DNA from: an uncultured Cytophagales bacterium
GTDB lineage: Bacteria > Bacteroidota > Bacteroidia > Cytophagales > Cyclobacteriaceae
Direction of reading: 5' to 3'
NCBI GenBank assembly: GCA_913057175.1
Contig: CAJXNP010000005.1
Coordinates: 62,001-126,000, forward strand
DNA: 64,000 nucleotides
Shown: positions 47,171 through 56,538 of the stretch, in pieces
Position numbering within the stretch: the first letter of the stretch is position 1
Layout of the letters: each line of letters starts with the position of its first letter
The notes under the pieces: model-generated
Told to the model about the DNA's origin: nothing
Seen by the model: only the letters and a program-made list of their open reading frames with translations
Database searches by the model: none
Made by a program: the position numbers and the translations under genes

Positions 47171-47410
47171 TTACTTGACTTCTTCATAATCTATGTATTC
47201 CCCTCCCTTATAATTGTTTCCGAATTTATCATCCTTATTATCAGGCATTTTATCGATTTTGATCTCCCCTTGCTTTCGATAATTCTTTTGATAATATTTT
47301 TTTCGTTCCTGTGGGTCATGTCCCGTCATTTTATAAATTCCTTTAAAGACTGAATTTATTAATCTGATAAAAAGCAGGAAGATGATAATGAAAATTAAGA
47401 GTTTTGTCAT
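47171..47410 (-). CDS. DUF4834-like small membrane protein
   Basis: 79 residues: one N-terminal membrane helix (LLIFIIIFLLFIRLINSVF) and a charged tail with KMTGHDPQERKKYYQKNYRKQGEI, ending in YIDYEEVK. This matches the DUF4834 small proteins of Bacteroidota as I recall them. Function unknown. It lies ten bases after carB and 44 bases before accD, all one strand, so probably cotranscribed. Confidence 0.75.
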   Translation of the reverse strand: MTKLLIFIIIFLLFIRLINSVFKGIYKMTGHDPQERKKYYQKNYRKQGEIKIDKMPDNKDDKFGNNYKGGEYIDYEEVK

Positions 47411-47420
47411 GAATAAGTTT

Positions 47421-50234
47421 CTATCTACTGAGATATAGATTTCTCTCTGAATAAAGTTTTAAGAAATAATCATCCAATAAATCGTCAATAAAGTAAATGG
47501 ATTCCCCGGTAGATTTCATCTCCGGTCCAAGCTCTTTATTAACGTTTGGAAACTTATTAAACGAAAATACAGGTTCTTTGATTGCATATCCGTGTTTTTT
47601 TGGACTAAACTTGAAATCCTTGATTTTATTTTTGCCCAACATAACCTTCGTTGCATAGTTCACATAAGGTTCGTCATAAGCCTTGCAGATAAAAGGAACC
47701 GTCCTGGAAGCTCTTGGATTTGCCTCGATGATATAAACTTTGTCATCCTTAATGGCAAACTGGATATTGATCAATCCTACAGTTTTTAGTGCAAGGGCGA
47801 TTTTTTTTGTATAAGCTTCTATCTGCTGAATAACCAGGTCGCCAAGGTTGAAGGGAGGTAACACTGCATTGGAATCACCGGAATGTATTCCGGCAGGCTC
47901 AATATGCTGCATGATTCCGATGATATATACCTCTTCTCCATCACAGATAGCATCAGCTTCAGCTTCGATTGCACCGTCAAGGAAATGATCCAGAAGAACC
48001 CTGTTTCCTGGAATATCGCGAAGGATATTCACAACGTGGTTTTCCAATTCCACCTCATTGATGACTATTTTCATGCTTTGCCCTCCCAATACATAAGACG
48101 GTCGAACGAGCAGCGGGAAGCCTATTTTCTTGGACATCTCCAGAGCTTCATCAGCTGAGGTGATGGTTCCGAATTCAGGATAAGGGATTTCATTTTCCTT
48201 CAACAAGGTGCTGAAATGGCCCCTGTCTTCTGCAAGGTCAAGCGATTTGAAATCTGTCCCTATGATCTTGATACCATACCTGTCGAGTTTTTCTGCCAAC
48301 TTCAATGCTGTTTGCCCACCAAGCTGAACGATCACTCCTTCCGGTTTTTCATGAAGAATAATTTCATAAATGTGTTCCCAGAATACAGGCTCGAAGTAAA
48401 GTTTATCAGAAATATCCGGGTCGGTCGAAACGGTCTCAGGGTTACAGTTGATCATGATCGTTTCATAGCCGCATTCTCTTGCTGCCAGAACTCCATGAAC
48501 ACAACAGTAGTCAAATTCAATACCCTGACCTATTCTGTTTGGCCCTGCTCCAAGTACGATTATTTTTTTATTATCTGATGATTCAGATTCATTTTCTTCT
48601 GCGAAAGTAGAATAGTAGTATGGGGTTTCGGCTTTGAATTCAGCTGCACATGTATCAACTAATTTGTATACGCGGTTGATCCCCATTTCTTTTCTTTTCT
48701 TAAAGACCTGGCTTTCAAGGCATTTGATCAAATGAGCTATTTGCCTGTCCGCATAGCCTTTTTGTTTTGCTTCCAGCATCAATTCCCTGGGAAGGTTGTC
48801 TAACGAATGTTTTTCAATCTCTTTTTCCAGAAGGATCAGTTCCTCGATCTGCTGCAAAAACCACTTATCTATTTTGGTTAACTTTTGGATCGTGCTGAAT
48901 GATATTCCCAGCTTAAAAGCGTCGTAAATGTGAAATAATCTGTCCCAGCTTGGATGCTCAAGACTATGAAGGATTTCTTCTCTGTCTGTCAATTCCTTTG
49001 CATCAGCCCCCAGGCCATTTCTTTTGATCTCCAATGACTGACAGGCTTTTTGGAGGGCTTCCTGGAAGTTTCTTCCGATTCCCATAGCTTCCCCAACCGA
49101 TTTCATCTGAAGCCCCAGAGACAGATCCGCACCCTGGAATTTGTCGAAATTCCATCGAGGTATTTTCACGATCACATAGTCAATGGCAGGTTCGAAAAAT
49201 GCCGGTGTCGATTTCGTGATCTGGTTTTGCAATTCATCAAGATTGTAGCCGATAGCTAGTTTAGCAGCTATTTTCGCTATTGGATAACCGGTAGCTTTTG
49301 ATGCCAGGGCTGAGGATCGGGATACCCTTGGATTGATCTCGATACCAATGAGGGTGTCATCATCCGGATTAACGGCAAATTGAACATTACATCCTCCGGC
49401 AAATTTACCGATTCCATTCATCATCTTTATCGCCAGGTTACGCATCTCCTGGTAAACCGTATCAGGCAGGGTCATGGCAGGTGCAACCGTAATGGAATCT
49501 CCTGTATGAACCCCCATCGGGTCAAAGTTTTCTATGGAACAAATGATGATGATATTCCCACTGCCATCTCTCAGCAATTCCAGTTCATATTCTTTCCATC
49601 CCAGGATACTCTGTTCGATCAACACCTCATGGATAGGTGAAGAGTGCAGACCATTTGTCAATGCTTTTTCAAATTGTTCGTAGCTGTGGACAAATCCTCC
49701 ACCTGAACCTCCCAGCGTATATGATGGTCGAATAACAAGTGGAAATCCAATTTCCTGTGCGATTTCTTTACCTTCCAGAAATGAATTGGCTGTTTTGCCT
49801 TCGCAGACATTGACACCAAGTTCACCCATTTTTAGCCTGAATTTTTCGCGGTTTTCTGTCGTGTCAATCGCATCTATGTCCACACCGATTAAGCGAACTC
49901 CATACTTCTCCCAAATCCCTGCATTATCGCAATCGATCGCAAGGTTCAGAGCTGTTTGTCCACCCATTGTGGGTAGCACAGCGTCGATGTTGTGCTTTTC
50001 AAGGATTTCAATGATGGATCGTTTGGTTAATGGTTTTAGATAGATATTGTCTGCAGTAACATTGTCGGTCATGATGGTAGCTGGATTGGAATTGATCAAT
50101 GTTACTTCAATTCCTTCTTCTCTCAGCGACCTTGATGCCTGCGAACCTGAATAATCAAATTCGCAGGCTTGACCGATTACAATGGGACCACTTCCGATGA
50201 TTAAGACTGATCTAATGCTGTTATCTCTTGGCAT
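47421..50234 (-). CDS. carB: CarB, carbamoyl-phosphate synthase large subunit without C-terminal allosteric domain
   Basis: 937 residues containing both ATP-grasp halves: IGSGPIVIGQACEFDYSGSQA at the start, IRPSYTLGGSGGGFV, then the second half with LGAGPNRIGQGIEFDYCC, VRPSYVLGGQSM and IEANPRASRTVPF. It makes carbamoyl phosphate from bicarbonate, ammonia and ATP for pyrimidine and arginine synthesis. E. coli CarB has about 1073 residues; the last ~130, the MGS-like domain that binds UMP and ornithine, are absent here. The protein ends cleanly after the second half, so it may lack that feedback control. No carA is adjacent. Confidence 0.95.
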   Translation of the reverse strand: MPRDNSIRSVLIIGSGPIVIGQACEFDYSGSQASRSLREEGIEVTLINSNPATIMTDNVTADNIYLKPLTKRSIIEILEKHNIDAVLPTMGGQTALNLAIDCDNAGIWEKYGVRLIGVDIDAIDTTENREKFRLKMGELGVNVCEGKTANSFLEGKEIAQEIGFPLVIRPSYTLGGSGGGFVHSYEQFEKALTNGLHSSPIHEVLIEQSILGWKEYELELLRDGSGNIIIICSIENFDPMGVHTGDSITVAPAMTLPDTVYQEMRNLAIKMMNGIGKFAGGCNVQFAVNPDDDTLIGIEINPRVSRSSALASKATGYPIAKIAAKLAIGYNLDELQNQITKSTPAFFEPAIDYVIVKIPRWNFDKFQGADLSLGLQMKSVGEAMGIGRNFQEALQKACQSLEIKRNGLGADAKELTDREEILHSLEHPSWDRLFHIYDAFKLGISFSTIQKLTKIDKWFLQQIEELILLEKEIEKHSLDNLPRELMLEAKQKGYADRQIAHLIKCLESQVFKKRKEMGINRVYKLVDTCAAEFKAETPYYYSTFAEENESESSDNKKIIVLGAGPNRIGQGIEFDYCCVHGVLAARECGYETIMINCNPETVSTDPDISDKLYFEPVFWEHIYEIILHEKPEGVIVQLGGQTALKLAEKLDRYGIKIIGTDFKSLDLAEDRGHFSTLLKENEIPYPEFGTITSADEALEMSKKIGFPLLVRPSYVLGGQSMKIVINEVELENHVVNILRDIPGNRVLLDHFLDGAIEAEADAICDGEEVYIIGIMQHIEPAGIHSGDSNAVLPPFNLGDLVIQQIEAYTKKIALALKTVGLINIQFAIKDDKVYIIEANPRASRTVPFICKAYDEPYVNYATKVMLGKNKIKDFKFSPKKHGYAIKEPVFSFNKFPNVNKELGPEMKSTGESIYFIDDLLDDYFLKLYSERNLYLSR

Positions 50235-50279
50235 ATAGGATGGGATTTCTGTTTAAAATTACCAATTTCAAAATTCCGG

Positions 50280-50287
50280 CAAAGTTA
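50280..50287 (-). promoter_or_regulatory. Probable -7 element of carB
   Basis: TAACTTTG on the minus strand, exact TAnnTTTG, with TTTCG 18 bases upstream as a weak -33. Transcription would begin about 40 bases before the carB ATG. Confidence 0.5.
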
Positions 50288-50410
50288 TAAGGAAATAGGG
50301 ATTATCGAAATGAATTCCTCAAATGAATAGAAAAAATTAAAGACTTCTCAATTAATTTTTGACTGAGTAGTAATCTCTTAATGATTAAGAAGAAATGTTG
50401 AATTTTTTGA

Positions 50411-50458
50411 AAAAAACGAAATATTCGGTTTGAAAGGTTGAAATCAAACCGAATATTT
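50411..50458 (-). terminator. Strong intrinsic terminator after lpd
   Basis: Perfect 15-bp arms AAATATTCGGTTTGA (50419-50433) and TCAAACCGAATATTT (50444-50458) with a 10-base loop, followed on the minus strand by a T run (A's 50411-50416). It begins four bases past the lpd stop and closes the odhA-odhB-lpd unit. Confidence 0.92.
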
Positions 50459-50462
50459 TTGT

Positions 50463-51863
50463 TTAAAGGTGAATGGCTCGATTATCTGTCGCTGCCAGAC
50501 AGGCTTCTTTAAATGATTCTGTAAATGTAGGATGGGCGTGCGACATTCTGGCTATATCTTCAGCTGATGCGCGATACTCCATGGCAACCACCGCCTCAGC
50601 AATCATGTCAGCTGCCCTGGGGCCGATCATATGTACTCCGAGGATCTCATCCGTTTCCTTGTGCGACAATACCTTGATCAGTCCATCTGTATCCATGCTG
50701 GCTCGTGCCCGACCTGAAGCTTTGAATGGGAATGATCCTGATTTATAGGATGTGCCGTTTTCTTTTAACTGCTCTTCTGTGTATCCTACAGAGGCAACTT
50801 CCGGCCACGTATAAACCACACCGGGAATGAGTAAATAATTGACATGAGGCTTTTGACCAGCCAATGTCTCCGCAACAAATATTCCTTCTTCCTCCGCTTT
50901 ATGAGCAAGCATCGCTCCTTTAATGACATCTCCTATTGCATAAATATTATCTACTGAGGTTTGTAATTGATCATTGACCTCCACACGTCCTTTGTCATCT
51001 ACTTTTACACCCGCATTTTCAAGATCCAGATTGTCAGTGTAGGGTCTTCTACCAATAGATACCAGGCAATAATCTCCTTTTAATTCAATGGTCTCGTCTT
51101 TTTGATTTTCAGCTTTGATGGTAACTTCCTTTCCGGATGATTTCACCTCTGTCACTTTGTGTTTGAAATAATATTCAAACCCTGATTTTTTGAGGACTTT
51201 TTGTAGTTCCTTTCCCATGGTTTTATCCATTGTTGGGATAAGTCCATCCAGGAATTCTACCACACTGACTTTAGCCCCTAATCTTGCATATACCGATCCT
51301 ATTTCCACACCGATCACCCCACCGCCAATCACAATAAGGTGCTTAGGAATTTCCTTCAGATTCAAAGCTTCCGTGGAAGTAATGATTCTTTTTTTATCCA
51401 GCTTAATGAAGGGGAGTGTGGCAGGTTTAGACCCGGTCGCAATGATCACCTTATCTGTTTCCAGAGTAGTTTCCTTGCCATCATCCGATTTTACTTTTAT
51501 CTGGTTTTTGTTGATGAATGAACCATGTCCGTGGTGAACATCGATCTTATTTTTTTTCATCAGGAAATTTATTCCGTCAACTGTCTGTTTGACAACACCA
51601 TCTTTCCGGCTGATCATTTGTTTCAGGTCAGTTTTGAGATTGCTCAGGTTAATGCCATGCTCTTTGAAGTGGTTTTTGGCATTGTAAAAATGTTCCGAAG
51701 AATCCAACAATGCTTTGGAGGGGATACATCCAACATTCAAACACGTACCGCCTAAAGTGCTGTATCGTTCAACGATCGCTGTTTTAAATCCAAGTTGGGC
51801 ACATCGGATAGCCGCTACATATCCTCCTGGTCCTGAACCAATTACAGTAACATCATATCTCAT
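50463..51863 (-). CDS. lpd: Dihydrolipoyl dehydrogenase (E3)
   Basis: 466-residue flavoprotein. FAD motif VIGSGPGGYVAA, redox pair in GGTCLNVGCIPSK (Cys41, Cys46), NAD motif VIGGGVIGVEIGSVYARLG, second FAD motif YAIGDVIKGAMLAHKA and catalytic His/Glu in MSHAHPTFTE. It reoxidises the lipoyl groups of the 2-oxoglutarate dehydrogenase complex and probably of other lipoyl complexes. It follows odhB by about 156 bases that hold a strong hairpin. Confidence 0.96.
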   Translation of the reverse strand: MRYDVTVIGSGPGGYVAAIRCAQLGFKTAIVERYSTLGGTCLNVGCIPSKALLDSSEHFYNAKNHFKEHGINLSNLKTDLKQMISRKDGVVKQTVDGINFLMKKNKIDVHHGHGSFINKNQIKVKSDDGKETTLETDKVIIATGSKPATLPFIKLDKKRIITSTEALNLKEIPKHLIVIGGGVIGVEIGSVYARLGAKVSVVEFLDGLIPTMDKTMGKELQKVLKKSGFEYYFKHKVTEVKSSGKEVTIKAENQKDETIELKGDYCLVSIGRRPYTDNLDLENAGVKVDDKGRVEVNDQLQTSVDNIYAIGDVIKGAMLAHKAEEEGIFVAETLAGQKPHVNYLLIPGVVYTWPEVASVGYTEEQLKENGTSYKSGSFPFKASGRARASMDTDGLIKVLSHKETDEILGVHMIGPRAADMIAEAVVAMEYRASAEDIARMSHAHPTFTESFKEACLAATDNRAIHL

Positions 51864-51931
51864 AAAGCTAAATTAAAGTTTTGTATTAAATGATTTGGTG
51901 TCGCGAGTCGCCTGTTATCGGTTGCTGGTTT

Positions 51932-51961
51932 CGGGTTGCCGGTTGACAAACCGGCAACTCG
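51932..51961. other. Intercistronic hairpin within GC-rich repeat units
   Basis: Core arms GTTGCCGGTT (51935-51944) and AACCGGCAAC (51949-51958) are perfect, extended to 13 pairs with one G-T wobble, and the loop is GACA. The neighbourhood 51901-51982 repeats variants of CGGTTGCTGGTTT, such as CGGGTTGCCGGTT. No T run follows, so it is unlikely to terminate; it may stabilise or process the odhB-lpd mRNA. Confidence 0.6.
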
Positions 51962-52019
51962 TAACGGATGACCGACAACTTCTAACTTACCTACAATATT
52001 CACAATGGTAGTTAAGTTT

Positions 52020-53558
52020 TTATATTCCTAATAATAACCTGGTGGGATCTTCCAATAATTCTTTTACCCTCACTAGAAAGCTTACGGATTCCCGGCCATC
52101 AATAATTCGATGGTCATACGAAAGAGCCACGTACATGATTGGCCGTATTTTGACTTCGCCATCAATCGCAACAGGGCGCTGTACGATATTGTGCATTCCG
52201 AGAATTGCAGATTGAGGAGCATTAATAATAGGTGTGGAAAGCATGGATCCAAACACGCCACCATTGGTGATGGTGAAAGTACCTCCCTGCATCTCATCAA
52301 TGCTCAACTTTCCATCCCTAGCCTTAGTCGCCAGACGGATAATTTCTTTTTCTATCTGGTCAAAGGACATTCCTTCAGCATTTCGAATAACAGGGACAAC
52401 CAGACCTCTTGGAGTTGAAACGGCAATGGAAATATCACAGTAGTCATTGTAAACCAATTCTTCTCCATCAATCATTCCATTAACTGCCGGCCATTCCTGA
52501 AGGGCGAGACAACATGCCTTCGTGAAAAATGACATGAAACCAAGATTCACCTCATATTTGTCTTTAAAGCTTTCTTTATATTTTTTGCGAATGTCCATGA
52601 TGGGTTGCATATCCACTTCGTTGAAAGTGGTTAGCATAGCCGTCTCATTTTTTACGGAAACAAGACGCTTGGCTATGGTCTTGCGAAGCTGGGACATTTT
52701 TTGTCGGTTTTGCTCTCTGGATCCGGGGATCTTTGGCGCACTTTCTTTTTCGTCCTTTGCCTCAGCTTTAGGCTCTTCTTTTTCTTTTTTCACAGCATTC
52801 AAGGCGTCTTCTTTGGTGATCCTTCCATCTTTACCAGTTCCCTTAACTTCAACCGCACTCAGTCCCTTTTCGCTCATGATCTTTGCTGCAGCTGGGGACG
52901 GATGCCCTGTCGCATAGGAATCTTCATGTTGTGGGATGGCCTTGGAATCTTCTTTCTTTGTTTCCTGTTCGGGTTTTTTGCTTGGGGCAGATCCTTCAGT
53001 TTCTTCAATTTTACAGATCAGGTCGCCAATTTTTAGAGTATCCCCTTCTTTTGCCACAATTTGGAGGATTCCTTGGGTTTCAGCAGGGAGTTCAAAAGTG
53101 GCTTTGTCTGATTCAATTTCAGCCAGGGCTTCATCCAATTCGACATGATCGCCATCTTCCTTCAACCAATTAGAAAGCACAACTTCAGTAATGGATTCCG
53201 CTACTTCAGGCACTTTCATTTCGATAACTTTTCCGGTCTTTTTGGACCCACCTTCACTGGATTTGGATTCTGTTGGTTGATTTGATTCTTTTTTTGAATC
53301 GGATTTTGGTTCGGAGGATTGCCCGTTTTCTTCGATCTTACAAACCGGAGCTCCAATTGAAAGGGTTTCACCTTTCTGGGCCAATATTTTCAAGGTGCCG
53401 GAAACTTCAGCCGTTAGCTCAAAAGTGGCTTTATCAGATTCCAATTCACAAATGACTTCATCCATTTCTACATGATCGCCGTCACTTTTCAGCCATTGTG
53501 AAATGGTTACTTCAGAAATTGATTCTCCTACAGAAGGTACTTTTATTTCTATACTCAT
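52020..53558 (-). CDS. odhB: OdhB, 2-oxoglutarate dehydrogenase E2 (succinyltransferase) with two lipoyl domains
   Basis: 512 residues. Two tandem lipoyl domains each carry ESDKATF, with lipoylated Lys43 and Lys152, 109 residues apart, joined by a charged Ser/Lys-rich linker. The peripheral-subunit-binding domain begins near [20 protein letters not shown], and the catalytic domain contains the active-site His in [11 protein letters not shown]. Typical E2o has a single lipoyl domain, so the second is a duplication. It passes succinyl from E1 to CoA. The start lies 11 bases after the odhA stop, and lpd follows. Confidence 0.95.
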   Translation of the reverse strand: MSIEIKVPSVGESISEVTISQWLKSDGDHVEMDEVICELESDKATFELTAEVSGTLKILAQKGETLSIGAPVCKIEENGQSSEPKSDSKKESNQPTESKSSEGGSKKTGKVIEMKVPEVAESITEVVLSNWLKEDGDHVELDEALAEIESDKATFELPAETQGILQIVAKEGDTLKIGDLICKIEETEGSAPSKKPEQETKKEDSKAIPQHEDSYATGHPSPAAAKIMSEKGLSAVEVKGTGKDGRITKEDALNAVKKEKEEPKAEAKDEKESAPKIPGSREQNRQKMSQLRKTIAKRLVSVKNETAMLTTFNEVDMQPIMDIRKKYKESFKDKYEVNLGFMSFFTKACCLALQEWPAVNGMIDGEELVYNDYCDISIAVSTPRGLVVPVIRNAEGMSFDQIEKEIIRLATKARDGKLSIDEMQGGTFTITNGGVFGSMLSTPIINAPQSAILGMHNIVQRPVAIDGEVKIRPIMYVALSYDHRIIDGRESVSFLVRVKELLEDPTRLLLGI

Positions 53559-53569
53559 TTTTGGTTGAA

Positions 53570-56299
53570 TTAAATTTTGAATGCTCTTTTTACCAGTTCC
53601 TGCTGTTCTTGCTGGTGAACTTTACTGTAACCTGTTGCGGGCGAAGCGGCAGGCTTTCTGTAAATGCCGTCATGAATCCTGTCTTTGTATTTTCTGAGAA
53701 TATAAGTCCATGGGCCCATGTTTTCCGGCTCTTCCTGGATCCAGACAATCTCAGCTCCTTTAAATTTTTTCACTTGCTTAAATAGTTGTTCCTGTGGCCA
53801 TGGGAATAGCTGTTCAATTCTTATAATAGCTATATCTTTTCTCTCATTTTCCTGTTGTTCTTCCAAAAGATCAAAATAAATTTTTCCCGAACAGAACAGG
53901 ATCCTTTTGACTTTTTTAGGATCTGCGTAGTCATCTGTAATGACTTCCTGGAACTTGTTATCTGTAAAATCTGAAATTGGAGAAATTACTTTTGGATGTC
54001 GGAGAAGTGATTTTGGGGACATCACTACACAAGGTTTTCTGAATCCCCAGGTTAATTGCCTTCTTAGTAAATGGAAAAAGTTTGCCGGTGTGGTAATATT
54101 GGCTACTACCATGTTGTAGTCCGCCGCTAATTCCAGAAAACGTTCCGGACGGGCACTCGAGTGCTCAGGCCCCTGTCCTTCATAACCATGAGGTAGCAGC
54201 ATCACCAAACCGTTCATTCTCTGCCATTTTGTTTCAGCACTGGTGACGAATTGGTCGATCAATACCTGGCTACCATTTGCGAAATCTCCAAACTGGGCCT
54301 CCCATAGAACAAGGGCATTAGGTGTAGCCATGGCGTAACCATATTCAAAACCAAGAACGCCGAATTCGGAAAGCAGCGAATTGTAAATTTTAAACTTTTC
54401 CTGCTTTTCCTGGATGTGGTTAAGATTCAGATAGGGTTCATTCGTCTCGGCATCAAATAATACAGAATGTCGATGAGAAAAAGTACCTCTTTTAACATCC
54501 TGGCCAGACATTCTGACGATTTTATTTTCCATCAAAAGGGAACCATAAGCCAGAAGCTCCGCATCGGCCCAGCTAAGCTGCTCCTTCTCAAAGAAATTGG
54601 ACTTTCTATCTTTTAATAATTTGTCAACCTGCTTGATCGGCTTAAAGCCTTTCGGGATAGTTGTCAGCGCTTTACCTACTTTATCTATTACACTTTTATT
54701 AATAGAAGTGTCAGGGGATTCATCAAAATCCTCAGGTTTAGCTCTTTTTAGCTGCTTCCACTCTTCTTCCAATTTTTGTGGACTATACGGAAGCGGCTTT
54801 TGTTTTACCTGGTTAAGGCGATCCTGAAGCAATGCCCGGAATTCTTTATCCATTTTCTTGGCCAGATCAGCATCAACATCTCCGCGCTCAATCAACTTTT
54901 TTGAATAAACTTCCCTCGGGTTGGGATGCTTGGCAATGATGTTATAAAGTTTTGGCTGAGTAAATTTTGGTTCATCACTTTCATTGTGCCCATGCCTTCT
55001 GTAGCACAGCATGTCAATGAAAATATCCCTGCCAAATGTCTGCCTGAAATCGACTGCCAACTGAGCTGCAAAATTAATCGCTTCTGCATCGTCTCCATTG
55101 ACATGTAATATCGGGGCATCGACAATTTTCCCGATATCCGTGCAGTAGATCGAAGATCTCGCATCATCATAATCGGTCGTAAATCCTACCTGGTTATTGA
55201 TGACAAAGTGAATGGTTCCGCCAGTGGTGTACCCGGGCAACTTTGACATCTGTACGATTTCGTAAACAATTCCCTGACCGGCAACAGCTGCATCTCCGTG
55301 AATCAAAACCGGTATAGCCGATTTGAGATTACCCTTGTATTCATCATCAATTTGTGCCCTGGTGTAGCCGAGAACAACCGGGTTGACTGCTTCCAGGTGA
55401 GAAGGATTTGGAGTTAATTTAAGGTACAGGTCATGCCCATTATCTGTAGGAATTTTCGAGGAATAACCAAGGTGATACTTAACATCACCATCACCCATTG
55501 TAAGATCGGGCGACGAGGTGCCTTCAAATTCAGTGAAAATCTCTTCATAGGTTTTACCCATGATATTGGCCAGCACATTCAACCTTCCTCTGTGGGCCAT
55601 TCCGATAATCACTTCATGAACATCAGCCTGTTCGGCTTTTCTAATGACCTTGTCCAGGAATGGGATGGCATTTTCGCCTCCTTCCAATGAAAATCTTTTT
55701 TGGCCGATGTATTTGGTATGCAAAAAGTTTTCAAATACAACTGCTTCATTGAGTTTGGAGAGGATTCTTTTTTTCTCATCTCCATCAGGATTGTACGAAT
55801 AGAATTCTTCCTCAGCTTTTTTCTTGAACCATTCGATGATATCATGGTCGCGGATATGCATGAATTCAAATCCGATAGAACCTAAATAGGTCGTAGATAA
55901 TTTGTCTATAATGTTTTGCAGGGAGGCTTTGCCCAAGCCAATTATTTCCCCGACATCAAAGTCTGTTTTAAGATCGTCCTGATTTAAACCAAAATCTTCA
56001 GGGCTTAACAGAACCTTATGTTGTCTTCTCTGCCTGATAGGGTTTGTATCTGATTTAAGATGACCCCTTGAACGGAAGGAGTGAATGATATTTCTGACCC
56101 CGATTTCCTTTAATGCATTTTGACTGGTAACAACAGTTCCCTTGCGGCCATTTTCACCATATTTTTGTTGTGAAAATTCAAACCCTTCAAAAAACTTTTG
56201 CCAGGTTGCATCTACTGAATTGGGATTTTCTTTGTATTGGGTGTAAAGCTCATCAATATAGCCTACGTCTGCATTGGAGATATAGGAGTAGCGATCCAT
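53570..56299 (-). CDS. sucA: 2-oxoglutarate dehydrogenase E1
   Basis: 909 residues. The thiamine-diphosphate enzyme decarboxylates 2-oxoglutarate in the TCA cycle. Visible motifs are [51 protein letters not shown], and the C-terminal [22 protein letters not shown]. The N-terminus has the [18 protein letters not shown] segment used to dock onto E2. It is the first gene of odhA-odhB-lpd and has a -7 promoter element 26 bases upstream. Confidence 0.96.
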   Translation of the reverse strand: MDRYSYISNADVGYIDELYTQYKENPNSVDATWQKFFEGFEFSQQKYGENGRKGTVVTSQNALKEIGVRNIIHSFRSRGHLKSDTNPIRQRRQHKVLLSPEDFGLNQDDLKTDFDVGEIIGLGKASLQNIIDKLSTTYLGSIGFEFMHIRDHDIIEWFKKKAEEEFYSYNPDGDEKKRILSKLNEAVVFENFLHTKYIGQKRFSLEGGENAIPFLDKVIRKAEQADVHEVIIGMAHRGRLNVLANIMGKTYEEIFTEFEGTSSPDLTMGDGDVKYHLGYSSKIPTDNGHDLYLKLTPNPSHLEAVNPVVLGYTRAQIDDEYKGNLKSAIPVLIHGDAAVAGQGIVYEIVQMSKLPGYTTGGTIHFVINNQVGFTTDYDDARSSIYCTDIGKIVDAPILHVNGDDAEAINFAAQLAVDFRQTFGRDIFIDMLCYRRHGHNESDEPKFTQPKLYNIIAKHPNPREVYSKKLIERGDVDADLAKKMDKEFRALLQDRLNQVKQKPLPYSPQKLEEEWKQLKRAKPEDFDESPDTSINKSVIDKVGKALTTIPKGFKPIKQVDKLLKDRKSNFFEKEQLSWADAELLAYGSLLMENKIVRMSGQDVKRGTFSHRHSVLFDAETNEPYLNLNHIQEKQEKFKIYNSLLSEFGVLGFEYGYAMATPNALVLWEAQFGDFANGSQVLIDQFVTSAETKWQRMNGLVMLLPHGYEGQGPEHSSARPERFLELAADYNMVVANITTPANFFHLLRRQLTWGFRKPCVVMSPKSLLRHPKVISPISDFTDNKFQEVITDDYADPKKVKRILFCSGKIYFDLLEEQQENERKDIAIIRIEQLFPWPQEQLFKQVKKFKGAEIVWIQEEPENMGPWTYILRKYKDRIHDGIYRKPAASPATGYSKVHQQEQQELVKRAFKI

Positions 56300-56324
56300 C
56301 TTGCGTTTATCTGATTAACATGGG

Positions 56325-56332
56325 CAAAGATA
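56325..56332 (-). promoter_or_regulatory. Probable -7 element of odhA
   Basis: TATCTTTG on the minus strand, exact TAnnTTTG; transcription would begin about 19 bases before the ATG. No clear TTG further upstream. Confidence 0.45.
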
Positions 56333-56456
56333 ACAATGTTTTAAAAGTAATTAAAATTGTATAACCGTTTATACGAATATTATGAACTTTTCGATACCTG
56401 ATCATATTAATAAATTAAAATTCTCTCTATACAGCTGATTATTAGAAAAATACTCC

Positions 56457-56464
56457 TATTTTTG
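56457..56464 (+). promoter_or_regulatory. Probable -7 element of rpsP-rimM-trmD
   Basis: TATTTTTG matches TAnnTTTG exactly. It predicts a leader of about 68 bases before rpsP, which contains a 7-bp hairpin. Confidence 0.5.
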
Positions 56465-56480
56465 CACCTCATTTTAAAAA

Positions 56481-56503
56481 CCTGTCTTCTACTGATAGGC
56501 AGG
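56481..56503 (+). promoter_or_regulatory. rpsP leader hairpin
   Basis: CCTGTCT (56481-56487) pairs with AGGCAGG (56497-56503) through one wobble, 9-base loop. An ATG directly follows (56504) and opens a 14-codon frame that overlaps the rpsP start out of frame. It may be a translational control leader, as ribosomal protein operons often have. Confidence 0.35.
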
Positions 56504-56538
56504 ATGGACGAGTTCCTAACTTTAATTAAACTAACAAA

